From Tetrastigma voinierianum (Eukaryota > Streptophyta > Magnoliopsida > Vitales > Vitaceae): a stretch of 64,000 bases of DNA. The notes beneath the pieces were generated by a model that was not told where the DNA came from, made no database searches, and saw nothing but the letters and a program-made list of their open reading frames with translations. Below, piece after piece: positions 55,990-64,000 of this stretch (positions are counted from its first letter, which is position 1; the number at the start of each line of letters is the position of its first letter). The DNA lies in contig JAEQBH010000032.1 in assembly GCA_016808115.1 (NCBI GenBank), forward strand, positions 310,001 to 374,000. Direction: 5' to 3'. Made by a program: the position numbers and the translations under genes.

Positions 55990-56290
55990 CATCGAACCGC
56001 TTAATTGCCAGCCTAAGGCGTACGATACACTTTATCTTCACCTAGCGGTGTTAGAAGCCTCAGTAAGTGCAGCTTTGTTCAAAGAAAGATGAAAACCGAA
56101 AGCAAAGACCAATATTCTTCGTAAGAAATTCTCTATCTGAAGAAGAAACTCTGTGATAATTGCCTCGAACAAGCAAAGACTAAATTCTCCGTGTGGCGTA
56201 CCTAAGAAGCTTCGCCCTTACTTCCGTGCACACCCTATCATAGTGTCACGACCCCCTCATGGCACTATACACAAGCCCGATCTATCGCAT
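55990..56290 (+). pseudogene. Tat RNase H (first)
   Basis: DTLYLHLAVLEASVSAALFK at about 56028-56085 matches 'LYLYLAVSExAVSAVLVRE'. After shifts, KKLRPYFRAHPIIVSRPPHG and TIHKPDLS lie at about 56210-56290, matching 'LRPYFQAHPVVVLTDQPLRxILHKPDLS'. The catalytic residues in between are lost. Confidence 0.82.
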
Positions 56291-56519
56291 GATGGCCCGG
56301 GATAGCGATCGAGCTAAGTGAATTTGATATCCAAAATAGGTCACGGCCATATCAAGGGCATATACTAGCGTGACTTTAGTAGAAGTTCCCCAACAGGATG
56401 CGAACCCGTATGCTTGAGGGACCGGGCGGATCCTTATCAGAGACGACGATCTCGCCAAACTGAGCCGGAGTCGTCGCAACTTAAAGCCCAATCGGGGAAA
56501 GGGATAGAACAGCCATACT

Positions 56520-56870
56520 CTGCCACTTCCCTGGTCTAATAATGAGACTGAATATGAAGCAATTCTAGCCGGAAACAACCTCGCAGCTTCTGTATCTTCG
56601 AAAAAAATCATCATACGAAGTGATTCTCAATTGGTAGTAGGGCAAGTGAATGGAGAATACGAAACGTGAGACTAGCTTATGATAAAGTATGTATGTCTGG
56701 TCAAGCTACGACTAGAGAGTTTTGGCACTGAAGCTCGAGAGCATATCCCTAGGAATTCGAATGAAAAGGCAGATGAGTTGGAAGCAGTAGCTGCATCCCT
56801 TATAATAAAAGAAACGGTGTTCCTCCCTGTCTATCTCCAACCGGCATCATCAATTACTGCCAACTAGGTA
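56520..56870 (+). pseudogene. Tat second RNase H (archaeal type)
   Basis: NNETEYEAILAGNNLAASVS and KKIIIRSDSQLVVGQVNGEY at 56538-56660 give the expected E (NNETEYEA) and D (SDSQL) residues. HIPRNSNEKADELEAVAASL at about 56739-56800 supplies the last Asp. A stop separates the halves. The N-terminal D-G-S-S strand is decayed. Confidence 0.88.
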
Positions 56871-56979
56871 AACGAAATCGATGAAGCTTGTTCTTCTTGG
56901 ATGACTCCAATAGTACGCTATTCGGGGCTCCTGAGAATCACGATAATGTGGTTAAAGCCTACAAGATTCAAATCCAGAC

Positions 56980-57755
56980 GGCTAGATTTTCCCTTATGAA
57001 TGGGCAATTATATAAACGGTCTCTAGACGGGTCGTATCTCAAGTGTCTCACTAGTCAGCAAGGGCAATATATATTGGCAAAACTCCATGAAGGAATATGC
57101 GGAAACCATCCAGGCGGCATAACTTTGGCTCATAAGGCCCATACGTAAGGTTATTATTGGTCAACCATGAGAGTAGATGCATCAGCCTAAGTCAGGAAGT
57201 GCGACTGCTACCAACGACAAGCCCCCATCTCAAGGGTGCCGACTCATGATCTAACCACCAGCACAAGTCCTTAGCCCTTCGCTCAATGGGGGGTTGATAT
57301 AGTTAGACCGTTGCCTACCGCCCCAGCTCAAAAGAAGTTATTGTTGGTTGCCACATACTATTTAAGTAAATGGATAGAAGCTGAAGCCTTCACCTCCATC
57401 AAAGATAAAGAAGTCATCTAATTTGTTTGGAAGAATATAGTCTGTCGATTCGGAATACCTCAATCAATTGTAACTAACAATGGGCCACAATTTGATAGTA
57501 GAGTATACAAAAATTTTTTCCATCAGTTGAAAATCAAAAAGTTGTATTCAACCCCGTGATACCCACAGAGCAATGGCCAAGCGAAAGCATCTAACAAAAC
57601 CCTCTTGACGACTTTGAAAAAACGACTACATTCGATTAAAGGAAAATGGATGGACGAGCTACTAAGAGTTCTTTAGGGCCTGATAAACAACCAGCTGGTC
57701 GACCGGGAGTATCCCCGTCATTCTCACCTATGGATGGAGATCTCATAATTCCTAT
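56980..57755 (+). pseudogene. Tat integrase, two catalytic residues changed, truncated by CACTA
   Basis: Zinc region: NGQLYKRSLDGSYLKCLTSQ, LHEGICGNHPGGITLAHKAH and VRKCDCYQRQAP. Core: PFAQWGVDIVRPLPT (first Asp kept), then YLSKWIEAEAF, FVWKNIVCRFGIPQSIVTNN with GPQFDS (expected Asp is Asn), and PQSNGQAKASNKTLLTTLKK (expected Glu is Lys). The frame shifts at 57673 and the block ILTYG runs to the CACTA border. The missing C-terminus should lie beyond the CACTA element. Confidence 0.9.
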
Positions 57756-57998
57756 CACTACTAAAATCACCGACTATTTCCACCAATTTTTGGCCGGTAA
57801 ACAAGACTCAAAATTTTTTTTAATAAATTTGGTCGGTAAATGGTCTCTAAATGGTCGGTAATTACAAAATTCTTTTTAATAAATTTGGTCGGTAAATGGA
57901 CTCCAAATGGTCGGTAATACTTCGACCATTTGATTACTTACCGACCAAATTTATTAAAAAAATTTGGTCGGTTTTTTGTCGCAATTTGGTCGGTAAAT
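57756..57998 (+). repeat. CACTA terminal and subterminal repeats
   Basis: After the CACTA end, TTTGGTCGGTAA(AT) or AATGGTCGGTAAT occurs at about 57827, 57851, 57886, 57907 and 57984. TTTGGTCGGTTTT is at about 57963. The inverted form TTACCGACCAAATTTATT is at about 57937. Such arrays bind the accessory transposase in CACTA elements. Confidence 0.9.
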
Positions 57999-58041
57999 TA
58001 ATTTTTAAATTTTTTTTTTGCCATTTTGAGTTTATTATTCG

Positions 58042-58077
58042 TTATATATATATATATATATATGGTATATATATGGG

Positions 58078-58134
<57 letters not shown>
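58042..58134. repeat. TA microsatellite
   Basis: Alternating TA broken by GG and GGG at 58063 and 58075. It makes an artificial Tyr/Ile frame. Confidence 0.95.
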
Positions 58135-58137
<3 letters not shown>

Positions 58138-58139
58138 GA

Positions 58140-59400
58140 TTACGAAACAAAAGAAAAGTACAATAGTCCATGCATATTATATAAAGAGAGTAAAAATATT
58201 TTAAAACAGCAAACTAATATATATACTCGCATACATAGTAAATAAGTCAAGAGAAAATAAAAGTATGAATTCCCAAATCCAAGTATACATATAAAAAGTG
58301 TAATACACCTAATCATCCTTCAATCTAGTGTCATCATCGCGGATGTCGGTGATGACCGTCCATATGGTGAGATGTCGGTACCGGGTAGAGCCGTCTGGTC
58401 GCCGCCGACCTCGATGCGCTTATCGCAGTGTGTCAGAGGTGCCGGAGTGATGTCGAGTCGAGCATTACGCCGAACAATTCATAGATCATCGTGGTCGAAT
58501 CGCAAATTCACCTTCCCGACACACTTCTTTGTAAGCTACCAAACCAAGATAACGTTAACTCATCCCTATCATCCCTATAGATCATGCATCGCCGTATCGC
58601 CAACTGACATCAGATCGTGATTTTCAGATCGCTGGTTCGAAGTCCTCCATCGTCGAGAACAAAATTCAAAATGGTCCTTAAGATGGAGCTCTTGCTAACT
58701 GCACGCCTATGAGGAAACGGATGATGTCGACAAAACCGACGCCATAGACGGGCATCTTCTCCTTGCCATCAACAAAATTTCATAATAAATCAATTGTGAT
58801 TAACCGTGGAGCTGATGAATGAGAACTACCTGTTACACCATCACATGAACCTCGCGACTGAATACGTACAGTCGCAAAGAGCCTAACATTTCATATTCGC
58901 CTAATAAACATGTTAAAGGTATTTAACTTATCTTCAAAAAAAAAATAAAGAGAGAAGTATAAACCAAATCTTGGATTATATTTTACATGTTCGGGGTCCC
59001 GTTGACAACCTGGTCAATCCTCGTCGTCGAATATTCATGGATGTCGGGTAACCCGACACCACTTCATTGAGTCCCTTTCTCCAAGACTCGGGATTTAACG
59101 AAAATCAAGCAGAGTCTCCTTTGTACGGGGAGCTCTACCAAAATACAACATGTCCCAATAACATGGCCACCAGTCCTAACATTTCACAACGACCAATAGC
59201 TCTGGGTCCACATACCTGATAAAATGAATAAAAAGGTATTTTAATTTATCTCAAAAAAAAAAGAAGTAATTTTATTTTAATGAAACTTACATTTGTCAGA
59301 CGAGATCCTCCGATCAACAAAGTCCGATCATCATGACCCTTCATGCGTAGACCAACAAGCGAGAGACCGGGCTTTACCCTCCTCAAGGTCTTTAATTACA
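58140..59400. other. CACTA interior, including an LTR-like relic
   Basis: 58985-59170 resembles gypsy LTR-end DNA: 'atgttcggggtcccgttgac', 'gggtaacccgacaccact', and TCTCCTTTGTACGGGGAGCT as at 15003-15101. The remainder shows no clear gene. Confidence 0.45.
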
Positions 59401-60403
59401 AACAATACATACGTTAATTCAATTGAAAAAAAAATCCTTCTGAGAAATGAAAAATAGGCATAATTGAACACAATTCACAAAGTAATAAGCATAAGAAGTA
59501 TAAATTAGAAATAATACCAATGCTCGTTCGTGCTCACGCATAGAGCGAGATCCACAAGTGTGTGTAGACATGCCACTACCCTCTCCGGCCCGCTCTGAGT
59601 GACGATTGCCGCTTTGTTTCTCACACCTCTTCCTATAATCGACCCTCATCTTCTCCGCGACTCGAAAACATGATCTGGGACACTAAATTGGCTCTTTCTT
59701 CTTCAACCATTTATCTTCGACCTGCATTACCTGGGTGTCTTTATACCGACCGGCGCATGTTTGTAGAACACCCTTTGACCGCCTCCCTCGGATCAGGTCC
59801 ACCTATAAACTTTCGCAATTATAATTTAAACATATTTCATATCAAGAACAAAGAATAAATAAAAGATGTAAAAATGTTAAGTAGTAATATATACCTTAAA
59901 TTCTCTCCAAATCATCAACTGTCTCTATCTGTCAATGACTTCCAATTATGTCCATGAGGTTTAAAGGACTTCGAAATTGTCCTTTAACCCTAGAAATTGA
60001 AACTGTACTATTTAACTTCGTCCCAGAATCAAAAATTTTATAGCAAGTAAGAAATAAATTAAGAAATGATAAATCCACAGTTAAGTTTCATCTTACGGAT
60101 TATCAATTGCTCCATCAAACTGAGCAATAAAGGAGAGTCTCGCTCGTAGGTGCCTGAGAAGACTCTCAACATCTCCATCCCTCCCTCCTCTCCTCCCACG
60201 CCTCTTGGATCATTCATCACACCCAGACCATGACGTGGACTGGCCACATGTCGTTGTCGCGATATATCTACAACCTCCTCTGGTCTGCTGTGGGTCTCAT
60301 CCACCCTTGACCCTCTACCAGATCGCATACCCGAGGCTCCATCGGCCTCTACTCGGGACCGGGTACGACCCGCAACGTACCGCCTACCTCGCCCACATGC
60401 CAT
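59400..60403 (-). pseudogene. CACTA second gene, Transposase_24-like
   Basis: The start at 60403 gives MACGRGRRYVAGRTRSRVEA, a basic Arg/Gly-rich head as in the second protein of many CACTA elements. Downstream, in a shifted frame (59419-59649), RVDYRKRCEKQSGNRHSERA and a SGMSTHTCGSRSMREHERAL block fit the 'S...K.NR.......HTxGSRSFxxxxxEL' motif of the Transposase_24 family. Acidic and basic parts are broken by stops. Confidence 0.65.
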
Positions 60404-60517
60404 ATCTCGTTAAAATAATAAACAACACATTATTGATTAGTAAGCATCAAGTAAAATACATAAGGCAATGAAAATAAAAAAACATGATTAACGATTGAAA
60501 TAACTAAAACTCACTAA

Positions 60518-61100
60518 CTACTCATTCCCATCAGAATCATCTAAATCTGGTTCGTCTTCTTCTTCAGATGTAGTAACATCATTTTCAAACTCCTCTTCAT
60601 CACTCGTTTCTTCCTCATGATCAATTAAATGTTCATCAACATCTACATACCCACTTGTATCCATCTCAGAAGATGCAACTAAAAGGACGTCTTCGTCCCC
60701 CACCACAGCTTCGATTATAACATCATTGTCATCATTTTGAAATGTTGGTTCTATGACACGCATTGGTGATGCTGGATTGCCACTCGAGCCCTAGCTTTGA
60801 TCTTGCACAATGCCTAATCCTTTCTAAGACCCGGGTCCGACCCGATATTCACAATAATAAACCCGTGATGTTTGTACCGCTAAGACAAAAGGTCTATAAT
60901 TGTTGAATCGCTTTTTTATCGTGCACATCACAAGTTTATATCGAGGATGGACAACTATACCGACATGTGGTGTTGGGTCGAACCATTCACATTAGAATAA
61001 CACGGTTCTTTTAACCGGGAGGGCTTCAAATTCTAACTCGATCACTTCACCGCAGTCCCGTAATAGTCGATTCGGCCATTGTATATGATCCTTTAATGCA
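60518..61100 (-). pseudogene. CACTA DUF4216 region with acidic tail
   Basis: CEWFDPTPHVGIVVHPRYKL, RFNNYRPFVLAVQTSRVYYC and EYRVGPGS at 60835-61005 form the DUF4216 domain (usual wording 'CDWVDN...PFILAxQAxQVFYVxDP'). A stop precedes CEWF. Then follow MRVIEPTFQNDDND and a long Glu/Asp-rich tail ending DSDGNE (60518-60763). Confidence 0.85.
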
Positions 61101-61499
61101 TACCCCCCGTATTGTTCAAGGCTCCTAAGAACTCCCATACGATTTAGTGTGAAATTTAAAACCATTCACACAGTAACCGTTGTAAGTTCTAACCTCTTAG
61201 GGGACCTCGTATATAGTTCGAAGATAATGATTGGAAATTTTATTTGCACGATTATGAACTCCGTAATCGAAAAATCGTTGTATATTGTTGAGATTACAAT
61301 TATAAATTTGTATCGTAACATTACAATTGTTTCAGATTTTCATGTTTAGTAAACATACGATTTTTCTTAAACCATGATGGAAATTCTTGCTCACTACGCA
61401 TTGATACTTTCGTCATTCAAGTTTGAAACCGTTTACGAAGCCTCGTAACGAATACACTAAAATAGAAATGAAATTAGAGAAAATATATATTCGAGAGGA

Positions 61500-61900
61500 A
61501 ATAGTAAATTAACATGCTAAATAGATCCTATTTGATCTTTAGCAACTACTTACTCTATGAATGGCTGAACCTCCGACACCCATTAGGACATATAGATGAG
61601 TCGCAGCATATTCATTGTCTCAGTTAGATACCGCTTCCTTCTAAGACTAATTGCTTATCCGAGGTTTGAAAATTTCAAACATATCATCATCCACAATGTC
61701 ATCAAGATAAACCTCATTCCGCTTCCTTATGTGGAAGAGTTGATCTCCTTCTTTGAAATAGAATGATGCGACTTGGCAAAAATTTCATCCATAATATACC
61801 CAATTGATATAGAACCCTCTACCTGAGCCTTAGTCATGATTTTATGCTTTATTTTCCTTAAGTATCTACAAGAAGATTATTGAATATTACAAGTCATGTA

Positions 61901-61992
<92 letters not shown>

Positions 61993-62240
61993 AAAAGAAT
62001 TGTTTGAGTGAATTAATATTACCTTTCTCTGAGGATACATCCAACGATAATGGATCGACTGCCAAGAATCCTAGCCTTCGTAAGCTAAGTGCACTGGAAG
62101 ATGTTCCATTGAGTCAAAAAAACTTGGAGGGAAGATCTTCTCAAGATTGCATAAGATAACAGGAATTTGTTCATCCAGATTCCTCAACTCCTCATCAGTC
62201 AAAGAAGAAGAAGTCAATTGCTTCAAGAATAAAGAAATCT
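61500..62240 (-). pseudogene. CACTA DUF4218 region with an intron
   Basis: EQIPVILCNLEKIFPPSFFD, SMEHLPVHLAYEG (then a stop) and HYRWMYPQRK lie at 62024-62190, matching 'IPxILCKLExIFPPxFFDxMxHLxxHLxxEAxxxGPVxYRWMYPFER'. A donor GTAATA (62017-62022) and an acceptor CTTGTAG (61866-61872) bound a 157-bp intron. YLRKIKHKIMTKAQVEGSIS and IGYIMDEIFAKS follow, as in 'YLRxLKxYVRNKAxPEGSIAEGYxxxE'. The splice borders and flanking codons are well kept. Confidence 0.9.
61898..61990. repeat. TG/TA microsatellite inside the DUF4218 intron
   Basis: TATGTG repeats at 61898-61917 followed by about 36 TA units to 61990. It lies wholly inside the intron 61866-62022. Confidence 0.97.
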
Positions 62241-62399
62241 CGCCATCTACCTCCCATATTCTATTCGCGTGAATTCTCGAAGAGCAATTGGTAACAACTC
62301 AGATGAATACATGACAATCATGACTCTTCTCATGCCAAACATCTTAAGTTTGTTCGCATCCACACATCTCCCCGCATTAGAAGCATAACCATCCGAAAT

Positions 62400-64000
62400 C
62401 TCGCTTTTTTACTCCACTCCAACACATCCTCTTCGTGGATTTATTCGTAACAAATGGCACATCAGGTATTTATCGGGTGACAAGATTTTGCGGGCCTGAG
62501 GACAACGACAATATTTATTCAACTCCATCTTTGCCTTGTACGTGTCCTTAGTTTTCCCCCGAATGTTAAATGATCGTATTGAAAATATCACAAACACATT
62601 CTTCTCGATACGCATAACATCAAGATCAGGAACAGCGCGTTCACGCCGCAGGCAAACTCAGAAAATACTTCTCTTATTCCACCCACAAGTCTTAGATATA
62701 GCTGCATTCACAACCTCAGCATCAACATCTATCACCTTCCTCAACCCTCTGTTATTCAAATCCTGCAGAATTTCATCCCCAGATCTAACCCCCGGGAATT
62801 GTTTAGTAACCTTTCTATTCTTAATAAGCCTTGGTGTTAATAGTCGATACGGATGATTCATGGCAAAACTTTCGATGGTTGTCGAACCACGATCAAGCTT
62901 CCCGCTCTAATTAACGAGCATCGAGTCTTCCATACAATGCGACATGCCAACATACCGCCAGTGATCACCTTACATCATAGAATACGCTGGAAAGTCATTT
63001 ACGGGTCCATGAGGCGCATCCGAAAATTCCTTGCCGCTTTGGAAATATCATGTTCAACCCCAACACCCTACGACTTTCAACTCCGCTATCAATGGCCGCA
63101 AGAAAACATCTATCTTCCCTTTGGATTTGTAGGCCCCAAAGACTAACACTAAACATAAATTCCCTCCTTCATACATAAGTCCGGGAGGCGTTAGCTTCAC
63201 ACACCACCACAGCCACAAAGAATATTGCTGTCCAGATCGACCAAACTAAATAAAACCATCAAAGAAATAAACCCGCAATTTAACATTTCCGGGAACTTCG
63301 GGATGAAAAAAATCAAAGAAACACCCATCAAAATGTTTCGCTAGGGCATCAAGGTGACACATCTACCGTCCTCCATATGATGCTTTGAATGCCACCTCAT
63401 TTCATTAGTCAGTCATGGGTTGATGCATACAATCTCTCAACCTTAGGTGTTATTGGAAAATAGTGCATCTTCTTATACTCGCACCTTCAACTTCCGTATA
63501 TACACCCATTTCCGTAACCCCTAACTTTTTGCTTGTACCGAGCATGCCCACATTTTTACAACCGCAAGGTCACCGGCCATCACCCCAAAGATATCATACA
63601 ATTGTCGATGACAAGAATGAATGACCTGCACGGTAATCCCAACCTCTCTAACTAACTTCTTCAGGCCGTGAGAAATCCAATGGCATCGATTATCTTAGGC
63701 AACAGCTCTGGAATGAAATTAGACATATCATCAAACCATGCCTCGCGAACACCAGAACCGAGACTTTATTTCTTAACATCCTCACTACCAAGCAGATAGT
63801 CGAGTATGCTTAGAATTTCATATACGTGCTCGTTCTCCAAATTGACCATGTCATAGAAATTCCTTGCCCCTAAGATTTGGTTCCTCATCCTGCTGAATTC
63901 AGACTTAAGATCACAAACCATTCTATGGTATGTAGTGTGATTCATATTCTCCGAGACCATCCGACGCTCTACTTATCGACACCCGCATCGAACTTGAACA
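62400..64000 (-). pseudogene. CACTA transposase (Tnp2), N-terminus outside window or unreadable
   Basis: Right to left: MHYFPITPKVERLYAST at about 63430-63480, then SLGPTNPKGKIDVFLRPLIA followed by ELK at about 63080-63150. FPAYSMM-like sequence with CMEDS lies at about 62925-63000, then MNHPYRLLTPRLIKNRK (62861) and TCGWNKRSIF (62660). VMRIEKNVFVIF with NIRGKTKDTYKAKMEL (62530-62620) corresponds to 'DVMHIEKNxxDxxxGTLLNIxGKTKDxxxxRxDL'. Stops occur between blocks. The frame 63766-63960 upstream is unassigned. Confidence 0.9.

Larger units (their letters stand above)
52130..57755 (+). mobile_element. Tat-type Ty3/gypsy element with second (archaeal-type) RNase H, 3' end cut by CACTA
   Basis: Order on the plus strand: possible LTR with a TATA-like CTTATAAATT (52411), gag, protease, RT, RNase H, second RNase H and integrase, ending at 57755 where the CACTA element begins. 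The second RNase H between pol RNase H and integrase is the mark of the Tat/Ogre/Retand group. Every domain has stops. The RT has lost its active-site motif and the integrase two catalytic residues. The LTR boundaries are not certain. Confidence 0.88.
57756..64000 (-). mobile_element. CACTA (En/Spm) DNA transposon, one end visible
   Basis: The left terminus reads CACTACTAAAATC at 57756-57768, inserted in the Tat integrase. Inside come a set of subterminal TTTGGTCGGTAA repeats, then genes on the minus strand: Transposase_24-like (59400-60403), DUF4216 (60790-61090), DUF4218 (61500-62240) and Tnp2 (62400-63960 and beyond). The right terminus is outside the window, so the 3-bp target duplication cannot be checked. 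Frames contain stops. Confidence 0.92.

Noticed and set aside
57896..58204. 102-codon frame with a long Tyr/Ile repeat
   Set aside because: It is translated from CACTA subterminal repeats and a TA microsatellite.
61877..62065. 62-codon minus-strand frame with Ile-Tyr repeats
   Set aside because: It is the TA tract in the DUF4218 intron.
1..64000. A new defence or biosynthetic gene system
   Set aside because: All long coding similarities resolve to retrotransposon, DNA-transposon or GLR sequence. No cluster of unknown conserved genes remains.

Overview
The window is nuclear DNA of a flowering plant, most likely a eudicot. The evidence is a plant-type clade-2 glutamate receptor-like (GLR) gene with plant intron positions, and a dense set of plant transposable-element lineages: Athila, Tekay and Tat Ty3/gypsy elements, Copia elements, a MULE carrying a plant mobile domain, a CACTA element and small MITE-like foldbacks. 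I cannot name the species. No host gene in the window looks functional. Nearly every long open frame belongs to a decayed transposable element.

Layout. 1 to about 10930: minus-strand Athila-like gypsy element, with an env-like ORF running off the left edge, then pol, gag, a tRNA-Asp primer-binding site at 8123-8142 and a 5' LTR rich in TGTCGCGACA palindromes. A solo LTR of another gypsy family (492-1855) has inserted into it. 11450-14900: minus-strand MULE transposase with a plant mobile domain. 17685-23359: plus-strand Copia element with both LTRs and a perfect ATTAG target duplication, but no reverse transcriptase or RNase H. 23640-24610: unrelated minus-strand Copia RT-RNase H relic.

25105-48377: one minus-strand GLR gene, now a pseudogene. 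Exon 1 is at 48107-48377, exon 2 at 35461-36693 (3' end missing), exon 3 at 27635-27950, exon 4 at 25836-26235 (frameshifted) and exon 5 at 25105-25401. A 10.4-kb Copia composite (37275-47693, TSD GAAGG) sits in intron 1. A Tekay-type gypsy block plus an unassigned palindrome-rich block (28605-35460) breaks exon 2. A solo Copia LTR (26950-27622, TSD AAGAG) and MITE-like sequences lie in introns 3 and 4.

48400-52100 is AT-rich intergenic DNA with foldback elements. 52130-57755 is a plus-strand Tat-type gypsy element with its second RNase H domain. It is cut at the integrase by a CACTA element that starts exactly at 57756 and runs off the right edge. The CACTA element encodes Tnp2, DUF4218, DUF4216 and a Transposase_24-like protein, all on the minus strand.

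The most unusual structure is inside the Copia composite. Between a stub of its 5' LTR and its own gag-pol lies a nearly whole second copy in inverted orientation, opened within gag/preintegrase and closed through a single LTR, as expected for insertion of a one-LTR circle. I did not find a new cellular or defence system.
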